Positions 16,639 through 23,526 of a stretch of DNA of 24,514 bases are shown one piece after another. The notes below the pieces were generated by a model, which saw nothing but the letters and a program-made list of their open reading frames with translations, did not search any database and was not told the origin of the DNA. Within the stretch, counting starts at the first letter, position 1. Every line of letters begins with the position of its first letter. This DNA comes from Rhizobium sp. (lineage in GTDB: Bacteria > Pseudomonadota > Alphaproteobacteria > Rhizobiales > Rhizobiaceae). Made by a program: the position numbers and the translations under genes. The stretch is taken from assembly GCA_003527225.1 (NCBI GenBank), contig DPXQ01000001.1, forward strand, positions 2,912 through 27,425. Direction: 5' to 3'.

Positions 16639-16661
16639 ACGCCCGCGTCATCAGCGGGCGT
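16639..16661 (-). terminator. Rho-independent terminator after the DUF1127 gene
   Basis: Read on the minus strand, an 8-bp perfect stem ACGCCCGC/GCGGGCGT with a 7-base loop is followed by four or more T residues (16638-16635). It starts 31 bp after the DUF1127 stop. It would end most DUF1127 messages, with read-through supplying the downstream hairpin array. Confidence 0.75.
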
Positions 16662-16691
16662 AGCATCAGTTCGACAAGTTGGAAAAGCCGC

Positions 16692-16838
16692 TTAGCGGGC
16701 GACCGACTGGCGAGCAACGCTGTGGATGTCGGCGCGATTGATACCGAGGTCCTGCAGTTCGCGCGAGCTCATGCGGCCGAGTTCGGTGACGGTCTGACGA
16801 TACTTGCGCCAGTTGTTGAAGGAGCGTGCTACGTTCAT
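16692..16838 (-). CDS. DUF1127 (YjiS-like) small protein
   Basis: A 48-residue basic protein that starts MNVARSFNNWRKYRQTVTEL and continues GRMSSRELQDLGINRADI, the recognisable DUF1127 core (RxxxEL-x-L-x-x-x-EL-xDLGI-xRxxI). It is short and arginine-rich, with no signal or membrane segment. AGGGGA lies six to seven bases before the ATG. DUF1127 proteins in Alphaproteobacteria (for example CcaF1 of Rhodobacter) bind RNA and influence RNA turnover under stress and nutrient shifts; that role is family knowledge. The gene sits just upstream of a four-hairpin CCUCCUCCC RNA array on the same strand, the arrangement known for ccaF1-CcsR. Confidence 0.9.
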   Translation of the reverse strand: MNVARSFNNWRKYRQTVTELGRMSSRELQDLGINRADIHSVARQSVAR

Positions 16839-16864
16839 GATGATCCCCTTTCATGAGGTCTCTT

Positions 16865-16890
16865 GACGCCAGCAACCATTCCTTGGTTCC
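16865..16890 (-). promoter_or_regulatory. Candidate EcfG/RpoE2-type stress promoter for the DUF1127 gene
   Basis: On the minus strand GGAAC (16890-16886) is followed after 17 bases by CGTC (16868-16865), close to the rhizobial general-stress sigma consensus GGAAC-N16/17-CGTT. The predicted start near 16857 gives a 19-base leader that holds the ribosome site. One mismatch in the -10; a weak sigma70-like alternative ending in TATATT lies further upstream. Confidence 0.4.
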
Positions 16891-17007
16891 AACGCCGTTT
16901 CGATGATTGGAATATAGGCCCTTGGACACCCGTCGATAAGGCACAAGGTCTCAGGTCGGCCATGCGCTCAAAGCATGGGTCCGATCAGATCTGGACTTAG
17001 CGGGCTA

Positions 17008-17322
17008 TCAGGCCCGGAACCGGTCGAAGGCAGTGAGGCGTTTGATTGGAGGATCGGCGTCTGGATAGCGGTAGATTTCGGCCCTGAGATAGCGAAGCTC
17101 ATCATCGAGCGCTTCCTCGCCCACCTCGATCCACCAGGACTTCGGGCGGCCATCGCTTCCGTCAGACCAGCGATAGCCTCGCGCCTTCAGGTGATCCTTC
17201 ATGTCGAAGGGGCTGTTTTCCGCGAATATCCGGACACGCGACCGTTGGCTTGCTTCGTAGAGTTCCGCGAACGCGGTGGAAGCCGATCCATCAGCCTCTC
17301 GGGTGACAATTTTCGCTCGCAA
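17008..17322 (-). pseudogene. C-terminal remnant of a 3'-5' exonuclease-like protein
   Basis: A 104-codon frame opened only by TTG at 17322 (frame closed upstream by TAG at 17380). The protein contains VRIFAENSPFDMKDHLKARG, then YRWSDGSDGRPKSWW, DDELRYLRAEIY and LTAFDRFRA. This resembles the C-terminal tail (after the exonuclease domain) of rhizobial 3'-5' exonuclease/DNA polymerase III epsilon-like proteins. The catalytic DEDD exonuclease domain, expected N-terminal to it, is absent, and no other frame upstream supplies it. No ribosome site is evident. I judge it a 5'-deleted remnant; a small stand-alone protein is the alternative. The assignment rests on recalled similarity and is moderate. 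Confidence 0.5.
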
Positions 17323-17481
17323 CCTGCCAACTTTCCTCCAGAACAGGAATGGATTCGCAACGAGAGGAAACGCTTCGGGCTAACGGCCGCACCGTCGCAA
17401 TCCTGGACTTGGACGACGCTATCGAACTCAATGAGGCGGAAACTTGCCTGCCCAACTGCTGCCCGCCCACGTCCGAACGGA

Positions 17482-17510
17482 TTGACAGTCTCCTCGACAC
17501 ACGCTATTTA
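17482..17510 (+). promoter_or_regulatory. Predicted sigma70 promoter of the arsR-SRPBCC-GST operon
   Basis: TTGACA (17482-17487), 17 bases, TATTTA (17505-17510): a perfect -35 and a good -10 with ideal spacing. The predicted start near 17517 falls inside the adjacent inverted repeats, so a bound regulator would block initiation. The leader is about 30 bases. Confidence 0.65.
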
Positions 17511-17537
17511 ACCATTAGGTTTTGTAACCAAATGGAT
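17510..17537. promoter_or_regulatory. Paired operator-like repeats for the ArsR regulator
   Basis: AACC-ATTA-GGTT (17510-17521) and AACC-AAAT-GGAT (17526-17537) are two copies of an AACC-N4-GGtT palindrome 16 bp apart. Together they also form a larger inverted repeat, CCATTAGGTT-N4-AACCAAATGG (9 of 10 matching). They span the end of the -10 and the start site. Autorepression by the downstream ArsR protein is the natural reading. Confidence 0.6.
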
Positions 17538-17547
17538 TAATACGCTG

Positions 17548-17886
17548 ATGGCGACTGATGTTCTAAGTCATACTTTCGCGGCGCTAGCCGATCCGACCAG
17601 AAGAGCAATTGTTGCGCGACTTGCTATCGGGGAGGCGACGGTCTCCCAGCTTGCCGAGCCCTTCGACATGAGCTTCCCCGCCGTCTCAAAGCACCTGAAA
17701 GTTCTCGAGCGGGCCGGCCTCATAGAAAAGGGAAGGGAAGCCCAGTTTCGTCCCCGGAAGCTGAACCCGGAGCCTCTGCGTCACCTGGCAACCTGGCTAG
17801 AGAATTACCGCCAGTTCTGGGAGGCCAAGCTCGACGGGCTCGATGCCTATTTGAAGGAAATCCAGACGAAGGACGGCCAGGAATGA
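17548..17886 (+). CDS. ArsR-family winged-helix repressor
   Basis: A 112-residue ArsR/SmtB-type repressor. It reads HTFAALADPTRRAIVARLA, then VSQLAEPFDMSFPAVSKHLK (HTH with recognition helix SFPAVSKHLKVLERAGL) and the wing EKGREAQFRP. There is no cysteine metal site, so it belongs to the non-metal subgroup typically paired with an SRPBCC (AHSA1/START-like) protein. Its stop overlaps the next start as ATGA. Two AACC-N4-GGTT repeats overlap its own promoter, suggesting autorepression of the three-gene unit. The ligand is unknown. The ribosome site is weak. Confidence 0.9.
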   Translation: MATDVLSHTFAALADPTRRAIVARLAIGEATVSQLAEPFDMSFPAVSKHLKVLERAGLIEKGREAQFRPRKLNPEPLRHLATWLENYRQFWEAKLDGLDAYLKEIQTKDGQE

Positions 17887-18347
17887 ACACGCTCAGAACC
17901 TCTCACGCAGCAAGAGCACAACTGACGCTAACACGCGTCTTCGAAGCGCCGCTGAAACTTGTTTTCGAATGCTGGACCCAGCCGGCACATATGGAAAAGT
18001 GGCTATTCCCAAAGGACTTCACAGTGCCGTTCTCGGACGCTGACATCCGCAGTGGCGGTTCATACCGCTCGTGTCTGCGCGCGCCGGATGGCACCGATCA
18101 CTGGGTTGGCGGAACCTACATCGAGGTCACCCCGCACTACCGTATCGTGTTCACCCATGCCTGGCAGGATGAGGTCGGCAAATCTCAGCACGAGACAGTT
18201 GTCACCATCACGCTCAAAGAGGTTGGTGCCGGCCGAACACAGCTCACACTTCACCAAGCATTCTTCGAATCCGAGTCGTCTCGCGATGGTCATGCCGAGG
18301 GCTGGGATGAAACCTTCGACAACCTTGAAAGGTATCTGGCAGCATGA
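17883..18347 (+). CDS. SRPBCC/AHSA1-domain protein
   Basis: A 154-residue START-like protein with a deep hydrophobic ligand pocket. It begins RAQLTLTRVFEAPLKLVFEC, followed by WTQPAHMEKWLFP (classic FxAPxxxVFxAWTxPxxxxxWxxP pattern), DIRSGGSYRSCL and the C-terminal helix GHAEGWDETFDNLERYL. Proteins of this type are nearly always coupled to ArsR regulators such as the one upstream and may bind the ligand or partner the repressor. Start and stop both overlap their neighbours by four bases (ATGA), so the three genes should be translated together. The ligand is unknown. Confidence 0.88.
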   Translation: MNTLRTSHAARAQLTLTRVFEAPLKLVFECWTQPAHMEKWLFPKDFTVPFSDADIRSGGSYRSCLRAPDGTDHWVGGTYIEVTPHYRIVFTHAWQDEVGKSQHETVVTITLKEVGAGRTQLTLHQAFFESESSRDGHAEGWDETFDNLERYLAA

Positions 18348-18928
18348 AGCTTTATCTCACACCTGGGGCTTGCAGCCTCGCCGACCACATTGCGCTTACC
18401 GAAGCTGGCATGGACGTCGAAATGATCCGGGTCGATCTGCAAACGCGGCTTACCGAGCACGGCAACAACTTTGTTGATGTGAACCCTAAGGGCTACGTTC
18501 CGGCGCTGGAGTTCGACGACGGCGAGGTACTAACCGAGAACGTGGCGATTTTGGATTGGATCGTGGGTGAAAAGCCTGACCTGGCGCCGGAAGGACGACT
18601 GGGTCGATCGCGCAACATCGAAGCACTGGCCTTCATTGCCACAGAAATCCATAGGCCATTCATGCGCTGGATGTTCTCCCCGGCGGACACAGAAAAACAA
18701 GCTGCAAAACAGGCTATCACCGAGCGAATGGCGCTTATTGCCAGCAAGCTACAAAGCAATTACATCTTCGGCGATGCCTTCTGCACTGCTGACGCGTTTC
18801 TCTACGTGATGGTTCGTTGGGCCCGAGACTCGGGTTTCGATCTTTCGGACAAGCTGATCGCATACGCTCAGCGAGTTGAGGCTCGGCCGAGTGTTCAAAA
18901 AACGCTCCAGGCGGAGGGACTCTCATAG
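18344..18928 (+). CDS. Glutathione S-transferase, bacterial beta-class type
   Basis: A 194-residue soluble glutathione transferase. The thioredoxin-like N-terminal domain reads MKLYLTPGACSLADHIALTE, with the conserved Cys10 of beta-class enzymes. It continues with NPKGYVPALEFDDGEVLTEN (cis-Pro and the glutathione-contact loop; Asn replaces the more usual Ser after Glu) and AILDWI. The all-helical C-terminal domain follows, with FCTADAFLYVMVRWA matching the GST C-terminal N-capping region. It starts within the stop of the SRPBCC gene (ATGA). Glutathione conjugation of an electrophile is the expected activity. Placement behind an ArsR/SRPBCC pair suggests induction by a small organic ligand; the substrate is unknown. 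Confidence 0.9.
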   Translation: MKLYLTPGACSLADHIALTEAGMDVEMIRVDLQTRLTEHGNNFVDVNPKGYVPALEFDDGEVLTENVAILDWIVGEKPDLAPEGRLGRSRNIEALAFIATEIHRPFMRWMFSPADTEKQAAKQAITERMALIASKLQSNYIFGDAFCTADAFLYVMVRWARDSGFDLSDKLIAYAQRVEARPSVQKTLQAEGLS

Positions 18929-18929
18929 G

Positions 18930-19112
18930 ATGCCTCAAGTTGTTCCGGTCTACAACCGAGCGCAGCTCGAACTGGCGTTTGCAGAGGATGGTGCCATGAC
19001 TGGACGCATTGTCGACGCGAAAAAGAGAGGCTGTGGCGCTGAGTTGGACGACGTTGGCCCAAGCCTTTCACTACATGGCCGGCAGATGCGAGCTGCGCCT
19101 CAAGATGAGTAG
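18930..19112 (+). CDS. Possible 60-residue ORF after the GST gene
   Basis: The ATG lies one base after the GST stop and GGAGGG is 12-15 bases upstream, so it could be a fourth gene of the operon. The peptide starts MPQVVPVYNRAQLELAFAED and matches no family I know. The first half has plausible codon use, while the second half looks less coding. The last 13 bases overlap the convergent membrane-protein gene. A degraded gene or chance ORF is equally likely. Confidence 0.25.
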   Translation: MPQVVPVYNRAQLELAFAEDGAMTGRIVDAKKRGCGAELDDVGPSLSLHGRQMRAAPQDE

Positions 19113-19453
19113 GCTAGTCCGAGTCCGATATTGAGAAACACACAGCTCACCAACGCGAACATAAGCCCTGCCGGTAGCAAGCTTGGGGTTATCGAGAAGC
19201 GACGGCGCGCGTACAGGAACGTGGATAGCGGAAGAACGAAGGTGGCGAGAAGGTGCCAGAAACTAAAGGTCTTGAACGGGCCTGCAAGTTGCGAACCGGC
19301 TGAGAACAGCACGAGCCAGACGGCGACAGCGACAATCGCGCAAGCTCCTGCCACGACAGCGACAAGACAGCCATAGGTGTTGGCCAGCCGTCGCAGTTCC
19401 GGCACTAACAGCCCTGTGGCCAAAATCGTCGCTAACAGGAATTGTGTCCACAT
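19100..19453 (-). CDS. Small hypothetical membrane protein
   Basis: A 117-residue protein from ATG at 19453 (MWTQFLLATILATGLLVPEL). About four hydrophobic segments are visible: residues 4-18, 28-50, 60-80 and 92-113, with the basic patch YARRRF between the last two. No family is recognised. An open frame extends 39 codons upstream, but that stretch (RPICRSGGCRKQFRSG...) looks non-coding, so the ATG is preferred even though no clear ribosome site precedes it. It is a lone gene between the convergent GST operon and a 427-bp gap. It is probably a real inner-membrane protein; the function is unknown. Confidence 0.5.
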   Translation of the reverse strand: MWTQFLLATILATGLLVPELRRLANTYGCLVAVVAGACAIVAVAVWLVLFSAGSQLAGPFKTFSFWHLLATFVLPLSTFLYARRRFSITPSLLPAGLMFALVSCVFLNIGLGLAYSS

Positions 19454-19880
19454 ACGGTCGAGGTTAGGCGCCACTGGGGGAGGCCGCAAGCTCGACGTGC
19501 AGCCGGATCGAAATTGTTTTCGACAGCCTCCGGAGCGGCATATAGGCCGTAGGCGGCCTTGGGAGGTCACGTGGATCTGGCCAGAGGAATGGGCCAGACC
19601 GGATCAATCCACACCCACATTCAGGGTGCCTTGCAAGCGGGGAGAGGCTCCATTGAGCATTGGATTGCCCCTCAGAAATCTAATTTTATCAATTTATTCA
19701 GAACCTTATAAGAAATCGCATAAGCAAAATTATGGAACTTTTCGGTAAATCGGCTGTTTCAGGCGTGAAATATCGCTTTTCTCTTTCGTTGCTGCCCAGA
19801 TGCACGATGGGCGAAACGATACTCCGCAACTGCTGCAAAGGAGGCAGCTTGGCTTCAAGATGTGGTCCCTTTTCAGCTTA
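19454..19880. other. 427-bp gap with no convincing gene
   Basis: Between the small membrane protein and hipA (on this side, downstream of hipA). A short hairpin, TCTGGCC/GGCCAGA (19576-19582, 19592-19598), is present without a T-run. From about 19670 to 19790 the DNA turns markedly AT-rich. No frame has coding character on either strand and no tRNA is seen. It looks like a junction between modules. Confidence 0.5.
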
Positions 19881-21197
19881 CTAAACTGTCTGAATGGAGG
19901 GGAACTCCAGGCGGAAACCGCGCATGGCGCCTTGCGCCAACGTCTCCGGGACGCGCGCGATTTCGGCATAGGCTTGCCAATTCCTGGCAGCGTCGATGAC
20001 ATCCTCCAAGACGGAGTTGATGCGGCTTTTCTTGAGATCGGCAAATTGTCCGAAGGCGACTAGATCCGCTTTCCCGAAACCAGTCGTCTTGCCGTTGAGT
20101 GACATCTGGTGCTGGCTCGTCCATTCCCCGTCAGGATTATAGGCATAGGCAACGTCAAAGGCTGGTGAGAGCGACCAGCGCCCGGAGCGATCCATCAGAA
20201 ACGCGATATTCTTCACGTGGTCATCCTGGTTGCGGATCACGATATTGAGAAAGGCTCGTCGGACCTGCTGTTCGAGCGCCGGTTGGTCGAATCCTAACAG
20301 CCTCATGGTTTCAATCGCCTGCTCATAGGAATAGGCGCGCGGAACATTGAAGTCGAAATGCCGCATCGCGCCGAGCGACAACATGTGAAGCTTGTCGCCG
20401 CGATCGGATCGATCGAATCTTTTGGTCATGAAATGGGCTCGACCGCCTTCCTCATGTAGCCGGGAGGGCGCCATTGTCACGCCAGCGTCCTGCGCCAGCA
20501 GATAGCATGCATATTCGAGCCGGCCGAAGCCGTTGGGATCGGCCAGTTCCTTGTCGGAATTTCCGGCAACACCGTCAAACTTCATCAGCCAATGTTCAAA
20601 CCCCGATCCAGGCATCGTCTGGCCGGAGCGAAATTCTCCCGTGTGCGGATTCCAAGCAAGCACCGCTTTTGCGCGCGCACCGCCGGCGGATGTGCCAATT
20701 CGCAGGATTTCGCGCAGCGCCTCTGCATCGTCCTCGCCGGCCAGGACGCCGGTCAATTTCAGGCGATCGCTGACGGCCGCCGAAGCGAGATCGACCATTG
20801 CGGCGATGTCGAGTTCGGCGCCAGCCGGACCAAGAGCTGCGGCGGATGGTTCAAATTCCAACGCTCCCATGCCGCGGCTTCCAGTGTAGCAGAGCCTTTC
20901 GACCGGGTTCATGCTTTCAGCCGGGCGTCCCTGCTGCGCGAGCCAGCGGTTGATCAGCAAGTTGCCGAACTTGTCGGGCAGACTGTCGGACAACAGACCT
21001 GGCAAGCCCTTGAAGGTTCGCCAGGCAAGCTCGGGAAAGTCGAATACACCGGACCTTAGCTGCGTCGCAAGCGGAGCAACCTCGATACCGGATCGGACAA
21101 AGTTGCGCGCATATTCGAACACGCCGAGACTGCGTGTTTCGTCCCAAACGACGGCACCAATGATGCTGCCCCATAATTTGACTTGAGCACGTTTCAA
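19881..21197 (-). CDS. hipA: HipA-family serine/threonine kinase toxin
   Basis: A 438-residue HipA kinase. In E. coli HipA phosphorylates glutamyl-tRNA synthetase, causing growth arrest and persistence. The N-terminal subdomain opens VKLWGSIIGAVVWDE. The glycine-rich nucleotide loop is GTSAGGARAK (168-177), the adjacent Lys strand HWLMKFDG, and the catalytic loop NQDDHVKN (323-330) with the general-base Asp. The metal-binding Asp is in SPAFDVAY (348), equivalent to DFG. All key residues look intact. The start is TTG at 21197, overlapping the hipB stop as TTGA. No in-frame ATG precedes the conserved N-terminus, so low, coupled translation of the toxin is likely. Codon use is like the neighbours. 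The target here is not known; HipA families vary in target. Confidence 0.92.
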   Translation of the reverse strand: MKRAQVKLWGSIIGAVVWDETRSLGVFEYARNFVRSGIEVAPLATQLRSGVFDFPELAWRTFKGLPGLLSDSLPDKFGNLLINRWLAQQGRPAESMNPVERLCYTGSRGMGALEFEPSAAALGPAGAELDIAAMVDLASAAVSDRLKLTGVLAGEDDAEALREILRIGTSAGGARAKAVLAWNPHTGEFRSGQTMPGSGFEHWLMKFDGVAGNSDKELADPNGFGRLEYACYLLAQDAGVTMAPSRLHEEGGRAHFMTKRFDRSDRGDKLHMLSLGAMRHFDFNVPRAYSYEQAIETMRLLGFDQPALEQQVRRAFLNIVIRNQDDHVKNIAFLMDRSGRWSLSPAFDVAYAYNPDGEWTSQHQMSLNGKTTGFGKADLVAFGQFADLKKSRINSVLEDVIDAARNWQAYAEIARVPETLAQGAMRGFRLEFPSIQTV

Positions 21198-21568
21198 CGT
21201 TCTTGCCCTCGGGAAGCGTTGTCACCCCAAGACCAAGGCTCGTCAGCCTCTTCTTCCTCTTCCGTACTGCGCACCCTCTGGCGCGGTCTTCCCTCCGCCG
21301 ATCGCGCGTCAAGCGGACTCAACCTTGCATCGGGTATGACATTGAAGATACGCTCCTCCAGCCCGTAGGCCCGCAGAACGCGCACCAACGTATCGAGCGT
21401 CGCGCCTTTGCCGCTTTCGAGCTTGCTTACGGTCATGCGCGAGAGGCCGGCAAGCTTTGCGACATCTTCCTGCTTCAGATTGCGGGAGATCCGGTACTGC
21501 TCCAGCCGTATTCCCAAAACATCGAGAGCGACCTTGAGGGGCTTACTTCGGACATCGTCACTATGCAT
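21194..21568 (-). CDS. hipB: HipB-like XRE-family antitoxin/repressor
   Basis: A 124-residue DNA-binding antitoxin from ATG at 21568 (MHSDDVRSKPLKVALDVLG). An AAGGA stands ten bases upstream; an ORF extension of 14 codons is less likely. The Cro/C1 HTH spans about residues 20-75, with RISRNLKQEDVAKLAGLSRM and TVSKLESGKGATLDTLVRVL. The C-terminal third is charged and Glu-rich (TEEEEEADEP), probably disordered. The tail may insert into or contact the kinase. It precedes and overlaps hipA, the standard antitoxin-first order. It should repress its own promoter; two 12-bp direct repeats upstream are candidate operators. Confidence 0.88.
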   Translation of the reverse strand: MHSDDVRSKPLKVALDVLGIRLEQYRISRNLKQEDVAKLAGLSRMTVSKLESGKGATLDTLVRVLRAYGLEERIFNVIPDARLSPLDARSAEGRPRQRVRSTEEEEEADEPWSWGDNASRGQER

Positions 21569-21577
21569 ATAAATATT

Positions 21578-21629
21578 ATCCTTAAGTCCGCCGCGCGTCA
21601 TAACGATCACATTTCACATCCTAAAGTCC
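21578..21629. promoter_or_regulatory. Paired direct repeats upstream of hipB, candidate operators
   Basis: ATCCTTAAGTCC (21578-21589) and ATCCTAAAGTCC (21618-21629) match at 11 of 12 positions and lie 40 bp apart, about four helical turns. The first covers the hipB ribosome site region, the second lies in the expected promoter zone. E. coli HipB binds repeated TATCC-based sites, which these partly resemble. No clear -35/-10 pair was found. Confidence 0.4.
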
Positions 21630-21824
21630 AGATATTTTTTTGATTACAATTATTATCTCTAAATTGGATCTGCGCCATAATGATCAGTTTAACGATCTTA
21701 ATGATGAGAACGGCAGCGCAACGGTTTAGAAACCTTTCCGTCCTAAAATTAGGGCAGGTCGCAGCCTCGTCGCGCGATTCAGCTGAAATGGAAATGGGAT
21801 GACGATAGAAAGCTGCGCATTTCC
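21630..21824. other. AT-rich gap upstream of hipB, no gene seen
   Basis: The first half (21630-21720) is strongly AT-rich and probably carries the hipBA promoter; TTATGG-17-GATAAT on the minus strand is a weak possibility. No convincing coding frame starts here before the possible gene remnant at 21825. A minus-strand frame through 21726-22004 is rejected as noncoding. Confidence 0.4.
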
Positions 21825-21906
21825 ATGACCGGAGCCACGTTTCTGCTCACGGTGAACTTTTCGATCGGCGTTGCCTTTGCGATCGCATTTCTGTCGATGA
21901 GCGGTC
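21825..21906 (+). pseudogene. Possible 5' fragment of a membrane (chemotaxis-receptor-like) gene cut by the IS
   Basis: The frame reads MTGATFLLTVNFSIGVAFAI, then AFLSMSGLRAAV, a good single transmembrane helix like the first segment of a methyl-accepting chemotaxis protein. It ends where the IS21 left terminal repeat begins, and the frame stops shortly inside the IS. The right flank of the IS clearly encodes part of such a receptor on the same strand. Only about 27 codons remain and the start codon is uncertain, so this is suggestive only. Confidence 0.33.
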
Positions 21907-21933
21907 TGAGAGCGGCGGTGCGAAAACCTACCA
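21907..21933 (+). repeat. IS21 left terminal inverted repeat (proposed)
   Basis: Begins TGAGAGCGGCGG and shares AAAACC and CCA with the inverted right end at matching positions (19 of 27 identical). It is followed at 21972-21981 by the inner repeat AGTCGGCCAC. Confidence 0.55.
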
Positions 21934-22002
21934 CGGTAGCGGCGGGATAGTCCCGCTTCGGGCGGCGTAAAAGTCGGCCACCTATTTACCCTTCTGCGAC
22001 GC

Positions 22003-23526
22003 ATGCAGGAGGGCCTGGGGATCTACACCGTGGAATTGTATCTGAAGGTTCGACTGGCTTGCTCGGAAGGCATGAGCCGTCGTCAGGCTGCAAAGCATTT
22101 CAACATATCGCGCGACAGCGTTTCCAAGATGCTGTCCTATTCGACACCTCCCGGTTATCAGCGGCAATCACCGATCCGGCGGCCGAAGCTGGATGCGTTC
22201 GTTTCGACGATCGATCACTGGCTTGATGAGGACGTTAAGGTGCCGCGCAAGCAGCGCCATACGGCCAAGCGGGTGTTTGACCGGCTTCGTGACGAGCGCG
22301 GGTTCACCGGCGGCTATACGATCATCAAGGATTACATGCGCGAGCGGGATCAGCGTCGCCAGGAGGTGTTCGTGCCGCTGGCGCATCCGCCAGGACATGG
22401 GCAGGCCGATTTCGGCGAGGCGGTGGTTGTCATTGGCGGCGTGGAGCAAAAAGCGCATTTCTTCGTGCTCGATCTTCCCCACAGCGACGGCTGCTATGTG
22501 CGGGCCTATCCGGCGGCGGTGGCAGAGGCCTGGGTCGATGGCCACATCCATGCGTTCGGCTTCTTCGGGGCCGTGCCGCAGTCGATCGTCTACGACAATG
22601 ATCGCTGCCTTGTGGCGAAGATCCTGCCCGATGGCACACGCAAGCGTGCATCGCTGTTCAGCGGCTTCCTGTCCCATTACCTGATCCGGGATCGTTACGG
22701 ACGGCCGGGCAAGGGCAATGACAAAGGGAATGTCGAGGGTCTCGTCGGTTATAGCAGGCGCAACTTCATGGTTCCGATCCCGCAGTTTGCGACATGGGAG
22801 GCATTCAACACCTGGCTGGAAGAGCAATGCCGCAAGCGCCAGCGCGACAGGCTGCGGGGCGAGAGCGAGACGATCGGAGAACGGCTGCAGCGCGATCTTG
22901 CTGCCATGCGCCGATTGCCGGCGTCGCCATTCAATGCCTGCGACCAGACGAGTGCCAGAGTCACGGCCCAGTCGCTCGTTCGCTACAAGACCAACGACTA
23001 TTCCGTGCCGGTCGCCTATGGCCATCAGGATGTCTGGGTCCGGGGCTATGTCGACGAGGTGGTGATCGGCTGCCGTGGCGAGATCATCGCCCGCCATCCT
23101 CGGTGCTGGGAGCGAGAAGACGTCGTCTTCGACCCTGTGCATTACCTGCCGCTGATCGAGCAGAAGATCAATTCTCTGGATCAGGCGGCCCCTCTCCAGG
23201 GCTGGGATCTGCCCGAAGAGTTCGCCACGCTGCGCCGCCTTATGGAAGGCCGCATGGCAAAGCATGGCCGGCGTGAGTACGTGCAGGTTCTTCGCTTGCT
23301 GGAGAGCTTCGAACTCGCCGATCTGCATGCGGCGGTGAAGCAGGCCCTGCAACTCGGAGCGATCGGCTTCGACGCGGTCAAGCATCTGATCCTGTGCCGG
23401 GTGGAGCGCCGGCCGCCGCGACTGGACCTGTCCATCTACCCCTACCTGCCAAGGGCGACGGTCGAGACGACGTCGGCGAAAGCCTACATGCGCCTTCTGT
23501 CGCCGGATTCTGGAGAAGCGGCATGA
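22003..23526 (+). CDS. istA: IS21-family transposase IstA
   Basis: A 507-residue DDE transposase. An N-terminal HTH (YLKVRLACSEGMSRRQAAKH, then FNISRDSVSKML) is followed by STPPGYQRQ. The catalytic core has Asp136 in GQADFGEA, Asp198 in SIVYDNDR and Glu245 in NDKGNVEGLVGYSRRNF. The C-terminal half contains KTNDYSVPVAYGHQDVWVRG, the usual Mu-transposase-like C-terminal domain. It is full length for IstA (about 500). The stop overlaps the istB start (ATGA). The true start could be the internal GTG or TTG a few codons later, since most IstA proteins begin near YTVELY. Confidence 0.95.
   Translation: MQEGLGIYTVELYLKVRLACSEGMSRRQAAKHFNISRDSVSKMLSYSTPPGYQRQSPIRRPKLDAFVSTIDHWLDEDVKVPRKQRHTAKRVFDRLRDERGFTGGYTIIKDYMRERDQRRQEVFVPLAHPPGHGQADFGEAVVVIGGVEQKAHFFVLDLPHSDGCYVRAYPAAVAEAWVDGHIHAFGFFGAVPQSIVYDNDRCLVAKILPDGTRKRASLFSGFLSHYLIRDRYGRPGKGNDKGNVEGLVGYSRRNFMVPIPQFATWEAFNTWLEEQCRKRQRDRLRGESETIGERLQRDLAAMRRLPASPFNACDQTSARVTAQSLVRYKTNDYSVPVAYGHQDVWVRGYVDEVVIGCRGEIIARHPRCWEREDVVFDPVHYLPLIEQKINSLDQAAPLQGWDLPEEFATLRRLMEGRMAKHGRREYVQVLRLLESFELADLHAAVKQALQLGAIGFDAVKHLILCRVERRPPRLDLSIYPYLPRATVETTSAKAYMRLLSPDSGEAA

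Noticed and set aside
16975..17511. Plus-strand 178-codon open frame
   Set aside because: Antisense to the exonuclease-tail remnant and it runs into the arsR promoter; composition shows no domain.
19377..19748. Plus-strand 123-codon open frame reaching into the AT-rich gap
   Set aside because: Starts antisense to the small membrane protein, has no ribosome site and abruptly changes composition; not coding-like.
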